This document shows positions 17,912 through 26,511 of a stretch of 64,000 nt of DNA, in pieces. This DNA comes from Streptomyces sp. NBC_00663. GTDB taxonomy: Bacteria; Actinomycetota; Actinomycetes; Streptomycetales; Streptomycetaceae. The DNA lies in contig NZ_CP109027.1 of assembly GCF_036226885.1 (NCBI RefSeq), forward strand, positions 9,548,001 through 9,612,000, in the 5' to 3' direction. Positions within the stretch are counted from its first letter, which is position 1, and each line of letters opens with the position of its first letter. The notes under the pieces were generated by a model. It searched no databases. It had not been told where the DNA came from and saw only the letters and a program-made list of their open reading frames with translations. The position numbers were made by a program, and so were the translations under genes.

Positions 17912-19837
17912 ATGCTGAGAACCAAGGTCAGCGTGATCGTCCCCGTCTACAACACAGGCAAGTACGTCGACGAGTGTGCCCCGTCGTTGCTGGGACAGAG
18001 CCTGCCCGCCGACGAGTACGAAGTGATCTACGTCAACGACGGGTCGACGGACGACACCCTGGGCCGGCTGGAGAAGATCGCGGCTGCGCATGCGAATGTC
18101 CAGGTGCACACCATGCCGAACTCGGGGTGGCCGGGGGAGCCGCGCAATCTCGGGATGCGGCATGCCAGGGGTGAGTACATTCAGTTCGTCGACCATGACG
18201 ACACCCTCGGCCACGAGGCGCTGGAGCGGCTGTACCAGCACGCCAAGCGGAATGACGCCGATGTGGTGATCGGCAAGATGTCCAGCACGATAGTGCGGCC
18301 CCGACGGCTGTTCCGGCACACCGTGGACGCCTGCACGATCGAGAACGACGAGCTCATGCAGAGCATGTCACCGCACAAGATGTTCCGGCGGGCCTTCGTC
18401 GAGGAGCACGGGCTCAGGTTTCCCAAGGGACCCTGGATCCTGGAGGACCTGCTCTTCGTCAGTGCTGCTTACCTGAAGGCTGAGCGGATCTCGATCCTCG
18501 CCGACTACCCCTGCTACTACTGGATGAAGCGGGACGACGGCGGCAACAACACCCAGCACCGGTTCAACCCACGGCATGGATTCTGGCCCAACTGCCGCAC
18601 CATTGTCCGCCAGATCAAGGACGGGACTACTCCCTCCGACGACATCGATGGACTCCAGAACCGGCTGCTGCACCGCCTCTACCACGTCGAGATCCTTTCC
18701 CGGGCCCGCGAGCCTGAGATCCTCCGTGAGGACCCGGCCGAGCAGCGTCAGCGCTTCGAGGCGGCCCGCGAGCTGGCGCTGGAGGAGTTTCCAGCCGCCG
18801 TTCGAGAGGGCCTGCCCGCCGTGTCCCGGCTGCGGGCCGAACTACTCGAGCAGGGCGACTTCGACGGCGCGAAGACGCTGGCCGAGCGTGTCCGTCAGGT
18901 GAAGGCCCGCAGCCAGGTCGGCGGACTGCGGTGGGAGGACGGCTGCCTTGTCGCTGACGTCGAACTGGACCTGGTGCGGGGAGACGGGGACCCCTTGCTC
19001 CTCGTCGAGCGGGACGGCACGTGGTGGCTCGACCCTGAGCTGATCGACGGCGTACCCGGTGCCGAACAGGGCTGGGAGGTTCCCGACCCCTTCCGGCTCG
19101 CCTACGCCGAACTGGTCGTCAAGGACCGGGACCGCGAGGACTGGTGGTACCCGGAGGGTGAGATGGAGGTGCGGCTGGAGCCGGCCGGTGAGGGGCGGTC
19201 GCGGTTCGTCGCCTCCGGGCGGCTTCGCCTCGACCCCGAACGGCTCGCCGGTGGCCGTCCGTTGCAGCGCGGTGTCCATGACGTATGGGCCTACGTCCAG
19301 CTGCTGGGCGTCGAGCGCATGCTCCGTGTGAGCGGGGAGGGTGAGCCCGGTGCCGTTGCCACGAGTCTGTCGCTGACGGGCGGCCGGCTCGCGCAGCCCT
19401 ACTGGACGGTCAAGGGCCAGCTCGCCCTCGACGTGGACCAGCGACAGCGTGAGATCGGCCCCGACACGGAGGACCTCGTCGCAGCGAACGACTTGCGTGC
19501 CCGACGCTCGCTCGGGCTGCCGTACTTGTTGGCGGCGCCGGGGGATCCTGCCCTCATCGAGGTCACCGTGTCCACCCTGACCGTCGAGGCCAGGCTGGTC
19601 GCCGGCGCCGACGGAACGGCACGGCTGCGCCTCCCCGGCCGCCTCAAGCTCCCCACCGGACGCCACCCGATCGCCCTCCCGAAGGCGAAGACCCCGATCG
19701 CGTACGCCGTCGTCGACGAGGGCGCTCTGCTGCGCCTGGAGGGTCCGGCGTACGAGGCGGGTAGAGGACGGCGGCTCCTCGACGCAGTTGGTGACAACCG
19801 GCGAGTGCGGCGGGTGCGAGGGCGGCTCGGCAAGTGA
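17912..19837 (+). CDS. Family 2 glycosyltransferase with C-terminal beta domains
   Basis: A 641-residue GT-A fold glycosyltransferase similar to the polymerising or decorating enzymes of cell-wall glycopolymers. Residues 1-110 hold the nucleotide-sugar domain: KVSVIVPVYNTGKYV at the N-terminus, VNDGSTDDT, and FVDHDDTLG, the metal-binding DxD-type motif. Roughly 140-330 is helical and contains WILEDLLFVSAAY with acidic catalytic candidates. The C-terminal 300 residues are beta-rich repeats, as in TarS-like teichoic acid transferases. ATG 17912 is preceded by ACAGGA. It stands alone; acceptor unknown, though wall teichoic acid or capsule is a reasonable inference. Confidence 0.85.
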   Translation: MLRTKVSVIVPVYNTGKYVDECAPSLLGQSLPADEYEVIYVNDGSTDDTLGRLEKIAAAHANVQVHTMPNSGWPGEPRNLGMRHARGEYIQFVDHDDTLGHEALERLYQHAKRNDADVVIGKMSSTIVRPRRLFRHTVDACTIENDELMQSMSPHKMFRRAFVEEHGLRFPKGPWILEDLLFVSAAYLKAERISILADYPCYYWMKRDDGGNNTQHRFNPRHGFWPNCRTIVRQIKDGTTPSDDIDGLQNRLLHRLYHVEILSRAREPEILREDPAEQRQRFEAARELALEEFPAAVREGLPAVSRLRAELLEQGDFDGAKTLAERVRQVKARSQVGGLRWEDGCLVADVELDLVRGDGDPLLLVERDGTWWLDPELIDGVPGAEQGWEVPDPFRLAYAELVVKDRDREDWWYPEGEMEVRLEPAGEGRSRFVASGRLRLDPERLAGGRPLQRGVHDVWAYVQLLGVERMLRVSGEGEPGAVATSLSLTGGRLAQPYWTVKGQLALDVDQRQREIGPDTEDLVAANDLRARRSLGLPYLLAAPGDPALIEVTVSTLTVEARLVAGADGTARLRLPGRLKLPTGRHPIALPKAKTPIAYAVVDEGALLRLEGPAYEAGRGRRLLDAVGDNRRVRRVRGRLGK

Positions 19838-19976
19838 GAGGTGACGGGAAGCACGGCATTTCGTCGCGTGTATCAGTCGTTCTCGTAGGCCTCGGGCACG
19901 TCGTAGGGAGAGCGCCAAAACTCCGGCACAAGGGTGGCACTGTCCTCGATGCGGAGGTGTCGCCCAGCGGATCGTC

Positions 19977-20250
19977 CACCGTGTGGATCGTTCTACCGCT
20001 GACCGTCGCCGCCGGCGTGTTCCGCGCCGGGTGGGGCGGCCTCGGTACCCGCGGGCTCAAGCCCGAACGGCCGGATCGACTCCGCGAGCTTCTTCGACCT
20101 CGTCAAGCGCTCCTTCGGCGTGGTCGCCGGGGCCGGGGCCCTGGTCGCCCCGGTTGTCGCCTACCCGCGCCCGCGGGTCGACGAGAACAGCGCGCTGCGG
20201 GAGGCACCCGCCTGCACACCGAGTGCATGCCCCGTTCAAAGGTCACTGCT
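19977..20250 (+). pseudogene. Fragment of a pentapeptide-repeat protein (N-terminal membrane part)
   Basis: Plus-strand frames encode a first hydrophobic segment (VWIVLPLTVAAGV) and then, one frame away, FFDLVKRSFGVVAGAGALVA, VVAYPRPRVDENSALREA and HTECMP. This matches the conserved start of Streptomyces pentapeptide-repeat proteins (FELVKLAFGVVAGAGALVAL, YRRQRVDE, HTERF pattern, from memory). Frameshifts interrupt it and no pentapeptide repeats follow; the sequence runs into the phosphatase fragment on the other strand. Confidence 0.55.
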
Positions 20251-20488
20251 TACGCGGCTGCCACTCGAACATCATGATGGTCGCGTCGTCCCGGAACCGA
20301 CTGGTCTCCACGTCCAGGATCGAGTGGATCAGCCGCCGCAGGGTCTCCGGGGCCAACTCTCCCGCGGCGGTTGCGCGGATGACGTAGTCGGCGAACCGCT
20401 GGAGCCCGAACAGTTCCCCGTGCAGGGTGCGGGCTTCGGTGACACCGTCGGTGTAGAGAAGAACCCGATCGCCCGGTTGCAGGGTCAC
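20243..20488 (-). pseudogene. C-terminal fragment of a SpoIIE/PP2C-type phosphatase
   Basis: About 80 residues of the phosphatase C-terminus remain: LQPGDRVLLYTDGVTEAR, with the metal-binding Asp of the YTDGVTEA motif, and the closing DDATIMMFEW, ending at a stop. The N-terminal catalytic half and any GAF/PAS sensor are missing. The 5' edge abuts a transposase fragment on the same strand at about 20486, suggesting that an insertion sequence event removed the rest. Not expected to be functional. Confidence 0.75.
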
Positions 20489-20590
20489 GAATCCGCATCG
20501 CCAAACTGCCCGTCGGGAACGCGGCCCGTGCCACCCGGGCCGTCTCCGCCGGAACCCCGTCTATCCCCTTGGCGCGCAATGACACCGACA
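20486..20590 (-). mobile_element. Transposase N-terminal remnant, IS1182-like
   Basis: About 34 residues, beginning VSLRAKGIDGVPAETARVA and continuing RAAFPTGSLAMRIRD, match the start of IS1182-type transposases as I remember them (pattern VPEETVRVARAAFPKGSLAMRVRD). The remainder is absent; sequence switches directly into the phosphatase fragment. No terminal inverted repeats could be identified. Confidence 0.5.
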
Positions 20591-20653
20591 CCCTCCCCGA
20601 ACACAACGTCGGCCTTCACGACCACAGCGGGTCATGCAGGCCGACATCACGTT

Positions 20654-20920
20654 CAGCCCCAGGATTCGCCAACAGTGTCTTCGGACTGCCGGGGCGGACG
20701 TAGCCAGTGGCGGAGCGCGGGGCCAGCTCTCCGCCGCGCGCGGTGAAGATCTCCTCGAACACGGCGGCGAGAGCGGGGTTGTGGGGGATCTGGGTCCTGA
20801 GCAGCGTGGTCAGTTCACCACGGACGACGACGTCCGACGTGGCGCCCAGGGGGGGCCAGCAGCCGGGCGCGGTGGTCGTGCAGCTCGGCCACCACATGCA
20901 TGCGTCGGCCTGTCTCCTCT
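20654..20920 (-). pseudogene. Fragment of a CASTOR/POLLUX-type ion channel protein
   Basis: Minus-strand frames give MHVVAELHDHRARLL and, after a frameshift, VVVRGELTTLLRTQIPHNPA, LAAVFEEIFTARGGELAPR and ATGYVRPGSP. This resembles the regulatory domain of bacterial CASTOR/POLLUX-related channels (VSxLLxxQIAxNPxLxAVFxELFxAxG pattern, from memory). Both ends are missing and the reading frame is broken, so it is a relic. Confidence 0.5.
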
Positions 20921-21162
20921 TCGTGAGCCTTGAGTAAGCACGGTCAGCGGGGTCTTGTCGTCGGGCCCGCAGAACGGGCAGCGGTGCGTGGGGTGTCGTC
21001 GTGAGGAGCTTGGTCATGGCCTGCCCGTCACCGGCATCGTCGCGCCGGAGCGGAGGCGGGATCACCAAAGAGGCGACTCGCCCGGAATCCCATGATTCGG
21101 CCATGGCGGCGTGTGTGCGGGCTTCCCGTAGCCCTCCTCGCTTAACTTCGAACCGGCGCGAA
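20921..21162. other. No supported gene
   Basis: Sequence between the channel fragment and the first of the integrase-associated repeats. No protein family recognised on either strand. Confidence 0.4.
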
Positions 21163-21177
21163 TCGCACCCGATGCGA
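21163..21177. repeat. 15-bp palindromic repeat, copy 1
   Basis: TCGCACCCGATGCGA: perfect 5-bp arms TCGCA/TGCGA with a five-base spacer. It is the best palindrome of three related copies and lies 180 bases before copy 2. Confidence 0.6.
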
Positions 21178-21342
21178 ACTGAACGTATTTTGCGCCGCAT
21201 TGGTCGACCGGACGTAGAAGAGAGCACTGACCAGTGGATTGAGGCTTCGCAGTTGGTCTGCAGAGACGGTAGCGGACGGGCAGGGCCTGTGTCGTCCCGC
21301 TTCACCTGATCGGATGGCTGACCTGCCGTTCTGCTCCGGGCT

Positions 21343-21357
21343 TCGCGTCTGATGCGA
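21343..21357. repeat. 15-bp palindromic repeat, copy 2
   Basis: TCGCGTCTGATGCGA: arms TCGC/GCGA. It differs from copy 3 at one position and is exactly 20 bases before it. Confidence 0.6.
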
Positions 21358-21362
21358 CATTC

Positions 21363-21377
21363 TCGCGTCGGATGCGA
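21363..21377. repeat. 15-bp palindromic repeat, copy 3, next to the integrase start
   Basis: TCGCGTCGGATGCGA ends six bases before the integrase ribosome site GGAG. Binding here would block transcription or translation initiation, so it is either an operator for the module's HTH protein or a recombinase arm site. Confidence 0.6.
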
Positions 21378-21390
21378 TCTACGGAGCGTG

Positions 21391-22518
21391 ATGAATTTGG
21401 CGGGTAAGGACGGGGCGGCCCCTGGGGCCGCGCGGCTACACCTGGCTGACGGAGTGCGGCTGTTGCGGCCAGAGGAGCAGGTCTTCGAGGCAATGCTGGA
21501 CGGTTGGCGCAACCAACAACTGGCGCGGAACCTCGCGCTGTCGACCATCAACGGTCGGGAGCGGAAGGTGCGGGCGTTCGCCGCGCACGCGGATGCCTTT
21601 CCGTGGAGCTGGTCCTCAATGCTGGCTGACGAGTGGTTCGGTGACCTGCGGGCGGTCCGTGGCTGTGTCCGCTCGACGCTGCGTGGATACCAGGTGGCGG
21701 TGCGTCTGTTCTGCGATTACACCACCGACCTGGCCTACGGCTGGGCAGCGGAGTGTGAGCACCGTTTCGGTACTCATCCGATCCAGGTGTGTCACGAGTG
21801 GAATACCGCCGTGCACATGCAGGAGTGCGAGGCCGAGTCCCCGAAACGGGCCTTCACCCGGGATGAGTTGCAGGCGCTCTTCGACCACGCCGACGATGAG
21901 GTGAGCCGGGTCCGTGGATGCGGCCGCAAGGGCTGGCTGCCGGCTTTCCGTGACGCGATGCTCCTCAAGACTGCGTACGCCTACGGGCTGCGGCGCAACG
22001 AGACGCGGATGCTGGATACGGCTGACTTCGGTCGCAACCCCGAAGCGGCGGAGTTCGGCGAGTACGGCGTCTGCTACGTCCGCCACGGCAAGGCGAAGAA
22101 GGGGTCGCCCCCGAAGCGCCGCAGCGTGCTGACTGTGTGGGAGTGGTCGGCCGAGATCGTCGACCAGTGGATCAGTGAGGTGAGGCCGGCGATGCGGCAC
22201 GCGGACGGTCCCGCCCTATGGCCGTCCGAACGCGGTCGGCGGGTCGGACTGCAACGGCTGGACTCCAGCTTCGCCGCCTACCGCGACGACCTCGGCCTGA
22301 ATCCGGTCCTGGATTTCCACTCGCTGCGAAGGTCCTACGTCACCCACCTGATCGAAGACGGCTGGGATCCGCTGTTCGTGCAGCAGCAAGTCGGCCACGA
22401 GCATGCCAGCACCACCTCGGTCTACACCTGCGTCTCCTCCGACTTCCGGACCCGCACCCTGCGTCGCGCCCTGGACGCGACGGTCGAGGCTGCGCTCAAG
22501 CCCGCGAGGAGGGCCTGA
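21391..22518 (+). CDS. Tyrosine recombinase / integrase
   Basis: A 375-residue site-specific recombinase. An N-terminal SAM-like DNA-binding domain (about 35-140) precedes the catalytic domain (155-370) with the full set: Arg201 (YGLRRNE), Lys near 234 (HGKAKKG), His310 and Arg313 (DFHSLRRSY), His336 (QQVGHEHAS) and nucleophile Tyr345 (SVYTCVSS). ATG 21391 has GGAG five bases upstream; a frame open from 21352 would run through two of the palindromic repeats. Its stop overlaps the HTH gene (TGATG), and a third recombinase-like gene overlaps in turn. No tRNA attachment site is visible nearby. Confidence 0.92.
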   Translation: MNLAGKDGAAPGAARLHLADGVRLLRPEEQVFEAMLDGWRNQQLARNLALSTINGRERKVRAFAAHADAFPWSWSSMLADEWFGDLRAVRGCVRSTLRGYQVAVRLFCDYTTDLAYGWAAECEHRFGTHPIQVCHEWNTAVHMQECEAESPKRAFTRDELQALFDHADDEVSRVRGCGRKGWLPAFRDAMLLKTAYAYGLRRNETRMLDTADFGRNPEAAEFGEYGVCYVRHGKAKKGSPPKRRSVLTVWEWSAEIVDQWISEVRPAMRHADGPALWPSERGRRVGLQRLDSSFAAYRDDLGLNPVLDFHSLRRSYVTHLIEDGWDPLFVQQQVGHEHASTTSVYTCVSSDFRTRTLRRALDATVEAALKPARRA

Positions 22519-22844
22519 TGAAACGCCAGGTCAGCTACCAGTGGCGACTGCGCGAGAAGATGGCTGCCGCCGGGATGTTCACCACCAGCGAGCTTGCCCC
22601 GCCTCTTGCCGAGCGTGGCGTCAACCTCTCCCTCTCGCAGGTCCACCGCCTGGTTACCGGCACTCCCGAGCGCCTGTCCCTTCCGGTGCTGGCCGCGCTC
22701 TGCGACATCTTCGACTGCACCCCAACCGATCTGATCGCCACTAAGGCGGAGAACGCCGTCATTCGCAAGGTCGCCACCGGCGACGCAGTCGTCGCCCTGT
22801 CGGCCGTCCGTCCCAAACGCGCCCGCATCCGGCCTGAAGGATGA
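22518..22844 (+). CDS. Small Cro/XRE-type helix-turn-helix protein
   Basis: A 108-residue protein with a compact helix-turn-helix: SYQWRLREKMAAAGMFTTSE, then LSLSQVHRLVTGTPERLSLP and VLAALCDIFDCTPTDLI, the pattern of Cro/C1-type regulators of the YozG kind. It overlaps the integrase stop by one base and the following gene by four, so the three are co-translated. It may repress the module through the 15-bp palindromes or act as a recombination directionality or accessory factor. Confidence 0.85.
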   Translation: MKRQVSYQWRLREKMAAAGMFTTSELAPPLAERGVNLSLSQVHRLVTGTPERLSLPVLAALCDIFDCTPTDLIATKAENAVIRKVATGDAVVALSAVRPKRARIRPEG

Positions 22845-24301
22845 GCCGTACTCGCATCCACGCCGAAGACCCGTTCTGCGTGAGATGCCGCCGGGCCGTC
22901 CGGCCCAGGGCAGCCCACTGGCCCGAGGGCTACCTCTGTGCGAGCTGCTACGCCCAGGCCCTGGAGAACTACGGAACCTGCGCAGGCTGCGGCATCGAAG
23001 CTTACCCCGGGCCTCGCACCGGACGGCGGCAAACCCTGCACCGACTGTGCTGGTGGCCTCGGCAACTTCACCTGCGAACAGTGCGGCCAAGAAGCACGAC
23101 GCTACCGCCGCGGAATCGGCGCCCGTTGTGTCCTGGCCGAGCGCCTTCACGAACTCCTCGGCGACGACACCGGCCGCATCCGGCCCGAACTCCTCCCACT
23201 GTTCGAGACGCTCCGACAGATGGGGCGCCCCTGGGGCGGGCTGACCTGGACCAACCAGCCGCACGTCCAGCAGAACCTCCAGGCCCTGGCCCGCAACGTA
23301 GCCCCACTCACCCATGAGGGGCTGAGTAGCTCACGCCGTGGAGATCGGTCGCCTACCTGCGCGACCTGCTCATGCAGTGCGGTGTCCTTCCGTCGGCCGA
23401 CCGGCATCTGCTGCTGTTTCAGCGGTGGCTCACCGAGAAACTGCCGACTGTCAGCGACCCCGAGTGCCGCAAGCTCTTGGACCTCTTCGCCACCTGGCAC
23501 ATCCAACGCCGTCTCCGTGCCTTGGCCGGCCATGGGCCGCTCACCAGCAGCCAGACCCAGCAGGCCCGCAACAAGCTCTGCCTTGCAATCAGCTTCCTCG
23601 AACACCTTGCCCAGCGCGGACGCAGCCTCGCCCACTGCACCCAGGCCGATGTCGACACCTGGTATGCAGGCGGCTACACCGCCCGGCGCCTCACCCATTC
23701 CTTCCTCCGCTGGGCCGTGCAGTCCAGGCACATGCCGACCGTCACCATCCCGCACCGCTCGACGGCGAATCCCGCGCCGTTCCCCCAGCACCAACGGCTC
23801 GCGCTACTGCGACAGCTCGTGAACCGCGACGACATACCGCTCCAGGACCGCGTGGCCGCCGTCCTTGTCCTCCTCTACGCCCAGCCGCTTACGCGGATCA
23901 CCAGGCTCAGCAGCGACGACGTCCAGCACGAGGACGGCAAAGTCCTCGTCAGGCTCGGCGACCCACTGTCGCCCGTTCCCGCCCCGTTCGACGGAATGCT
24001 GCTCAACTACCTGGGACAGCGACCCAACACCAAGACCGCGACCAACCCCGATGCCCGATGGCTCTTTCCCGGCCGCCGGGCCGGACAGCCCATGACTCCG
24101 GAAGCCATGGCACCCCGTCTCCGCCAACTGGGCTTCCCGACCCGGCCAGGACGCACAGCGGCGATCCGTCATATCGTCCTCCAGGCCCCCGCTCCGGTGA
24201 TCGCCCGGATGCTCGGCTACAACGACGACCACACCACCCGTCTCGCCGAAGAGACTGGAGGAACCTGGCGTCACTATGCCCCCGGTGACCACTCACGGTG
24301 A
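22841..24301 (+). pseudogene. Cys-rich recombinase-like third gene of the module, split by two frameshifts
   Basis: Conceptually about 485 residues. It starts at ATG 22841 (ATGA overlap) with zinc-finger-like pairs CVRC, CASC and CAGC. The frame shifts near 23000 into a second frame with CTDCAGG and CEQCGQEARR, then returns to the first frame between 23317 and 23345 (after THEGLS, resuming at LTPWRSVAYLRDLL). The remainder resembles a tyrosine-recombinase fold: an N-terminal SAM-like domain, YAQPLTRITRL, a GRTAAIRHIVL segment in the H-x-x-R region, and MLGYNDDHTTRLAEETGGTW followed by HY. The usual catalytic His/Arg set is degenerate. The two shifts compensate in frame, so sequencing error or very recent inactivation are both possible. 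Confidence 0.7.
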
Positions 24302-24787
24302 CCATTATTTGTCAGCATGTAAGGGGCACGCGACTCCCGACTACGCGAGGTCATTAGTGTTATGCCTGAGTACGCCGACGACCCCAACTTCATCATCACT
24401 GCAGACAGACTCTGGCGGCCGACATCGAAGACAAGCTGACCCAGCAGATCGCGCCCTGCACGAACTTGCGCCTGCCGCAGTCGACCTGGAGGCCACCGTC
24501 GACCACGTCCTGCTGGCACTGCTGCCCGACGAGGACGGCCACGAAGACGTCAGCTGCTTCTGCTCAGCCATGCCGCGTCGCCCAGGACGAGGAGTCCGGG
24601 CGTGGCCTCCTGCTCGTTCGCGCTCTCGCCGACGACTGGGGCGTACGGCCGACGGACCAGGAGAAGACGATCTGGTTCAGCCTGAAGTGGTAGGGGTCCC
24701 CGCTGGCAGGCCATCGGACCGCGGTGCGTTCACAAACCCAGCCCGTGGCCCGGGGCTTCTGACCCGTTCCCCAGGTCGGGCAGCCCT
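24302..24787 (+). other. Decayed region beyond the integrase module
   Basis: The stretch contains fragments in different plus-strand frames: ALHELAPAAVDLEATVDHVL, family unknown, and the ATPase C-terminus listed separately at 24577-24693. No intact gene. Confidence 0.4.
24577..24693 (+). pseudogene. C-terminal fragment of an RsbW-like ATP-binding protein
   Basis: DEESGRGLLLVRALADDWGV followed by TIWFSLKW and a stop is the end of the HATPase_c domain of Streptomyces anti-sigma-factor-like ATP-binding proteins; the ESGRGLLLV glycine motif is diagnostic. The N-terminal 90 or so residues, including the ATP-lid Asn motif, are missing. Confidence 0.7.
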
Positions 24788-25864
24788 TCACGCCTCCGGC
24801 AGCTCCTGGTGCGCAGACGGCAGGCGCCGTGCGGTGCGGGCCAGGAGCCGTCGGCCGAGGGCGGCCGCGAGCGTGGCTCCCGTCACGGCTGCCATGCTCA
24901 GGGCGACTTGGGCGGGGCGGGGTGCCAGGGCCGCCGTCGCGCCCAGCACCGCGATGAACGGGCCGGCCAGGAACAGCACGCTGCGGCCGCCGGCCGAGAC
25001 GCGCCGTCCCGCTGTGTGGCGTGCCAGGGGCGCAGTGCCCGCGAGGAGGGCCGTGAGGGTGGTCACGAGGAGCGGAAGCTGAGCCGACGCGGTAAGGAGT
25101 GCTGTCAGGCACAGCGCCCCTGTCACCGCGTAGCCGGCTGTCATCGTCAGCCGGAACGCGGTGGACGTGCCGACACCGTGCGGTCCGGGCCGCAGGCCCA
25201 GCACGATCGCCGTGGTGCGGAGTCCGGCGGACAGGTCCGTCTCTAGGTCCTTGACGTCTCCTCCCGCCACGTCGAACGCGGTGACCACCAGGGCGAGAGC
25301 GGCCGCCGCCGCCAGATGTCCGGCCGTGGGCGCCGGGGTGAACGCGAGCAGCGGCGCGGCCACGCTGACGCCCCAGAGCAGGTCGGACACCGGTGTGGGG
25401 ACACGGGAGCGCTTTTGCCGCGTGTTGCCCCAGACAGTGAGGGCCAGGGAGACCCACAGGAGGGAAGGGTGCTCGCTGGGCAGGGTGAGCACCGCGAGCG
25501 TGAACAGCGCGCCCAGGAGCAGCGACAGGACGACAGCGTGCCGGACCGGTACGCGTCCCGAGGTCAGGGGCCGGTTGGCTCGCCGTGAGTCCAGGGCGTC
25601 CAGTTCCCTGTCGGCGATGTCGTTGCTGGCACAGCTGAGGCCGTGCAGGGCCAGACCGGCTGCTAACCAGGCGTACGCCAGCGCCGGTGAGCCGGTGGGT
25701 GACACGGCAAAGCCCAGCAGGAAAGGCGCCGACAGCAGGGGCAGGCACTCCAGCCGCACCAGACCCGTGTAGTCCCAGAGGCGTCCGGCGATCCCGGTGC
25801 CGTCACGGCCGGAGTCTGCTGCGGCCGGTACGGCAGTGCCGCGCGCGGTCCCGGCGTCGCTCAC
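24788..25864 (-). CDS. UbiA-family membrane prenyltransferase (copy 1)
   Basis: A 358-residue integral membrane protein with about nine hydrophobic segments after a polar N-terminus. Both Asp-rich motifs of UbiA enzymes are intact: NDIADRELD (Asn81, Asp82, Asp85, Asp89) and GDVKDLETD (Asp203, Asp206, Asp210), which bind magnesium-diphosphate of the prenyl donor. NTRQKR before the second motif also occurs, as NTHQKR, in the other UbiA protein here, so the two are paralogues. It overlaps the acyltransferase gene by 4 bases. The family includes aromatic prenyltransferases and membrane terpene cyclases; the acceptor cannot be read from sequence. Confidence 0.9.
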   Translation of the reverse strand: MSDAGTARGTAVPAAADSGRDGTGIAGRLWDYTGLVRLECLPLLSAPFLLGFAVSPTGSPALAYAWLAAGLALHGLSCASNDIADRELDALDSRRANRPLTSGRVPVRHAVVLSLLLGALFTLAVLTLPSEHPSLLWVSLALTVWGNTRQKRSRVPTPVSDLLWGVSVAAPLLAFTPAPTAGHLAAAAALALVVTAFDVAGGDVKDLETDLSAGLRTTAIVLGLRPGPHGVGTSTAFRLTMTAGYAVTGALCLTALLTASAQLPLLVTTLTALLAGTAPLARHTAGRRVSAGGRSVLFLAGPFIAVLGATAALAPRPAQVALSMAAVTGATLAAALGRRLLARTARRLPSAHQELPEA

Positions 25865-26511
25865 GATGCCTCTCGCCCGCCTGGTGCCGCATCGCTCAGT
25901 GCGTCCAGGGCGTGCTGAAGCATCTCCCGGCTCCGCTCGGTTCCGGCCGCGGATAGCGCTGCGGCGGCGATCGGCTCGCCCCGCGCGACCCGGATCGTAC
26001 TGAACGGACGGGGCACCGACTGGCCCTGGAACTCCCAGGCCCGGTCCGCGCGGACGCGCAAGGGGGCGACCGCCCTCCCCGTGTCCTTCGCCAGCGCCGC
26101 AAGGGAAGTCCTCACCCTGCCGTCCCGGCGGCCTCCGTCCGTGAAGATCCCGACGGGCCCCGTGCGCTCGCGGAGGAAATCCCGGACCTGCTCGTACGGG
26201 CTGCGGTGTCCTCCACGGCCGATGCGGAAGACATCCACTCCTGCGGCCAGAGCGGGCAGCGCTGCCGCGTAGCCGCCGACCGTGTTGTCGTTGACCCAGG
26301 CGAAATGACGGAATCCACGAGCGGCGAAGACCCCGGGGATTAGGTCCCCGTGCGGCATGTAGTAGAGCACCGGGTCCGGGGGCATCACCGTGTGCGGCAC
26401 CCGCACGGTGAGGCGGAAGAGACCGATGCAGAGGGTGTAGTAGACACCGTAGGTGTGCCCGGTCAGCCGGGTGCGGACCGGGGGCTTCACGCGGTCACCC
26501 CAGACGAGCAT
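25861..26511 (-). CDS. DUF374-type lysophospholipid acyltransferase-like protein
   Basis: A 216-residue protein resembling DUF374/LPLAT-type acyltransferases. LYYMPHGDLIPG supplies a His/Asp pair in the position of the acyltransferase catalytic motif, FTDGGRRDGRVRTSL corresponds to the family's PDGPRGP region, and VPRPFSTIRVARGEPI matches the closing block. An N-terminal hydrophobic stretch (about 20-35) suggests membrane association. The start overlaps the isoprenoid synthase gene by 17 bases, so it belongs to the same operon; it may acylate a lipid or the prenylated product. Confidence 0.68.
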   Translation of the reverse strand: MLVWGDRVKPPVRTRLTGHTYGVYYTLCIGLFRLTVRVPHTVMPPDPVLYYMPHGDLIPGVFAARGFRHFAWVNDNTVGGYAAALPALAAGVDVFRIGRGGHRSPYEQVRDFLRERTGPVGIFTDGGRRDGRVRTSLAALAKDTGRAVAPLRVRADRAWEFQGQSVPRPFSTIRVARGEPIAAAALSAAGTERSREMLQHALDALSDAAPGGREAS

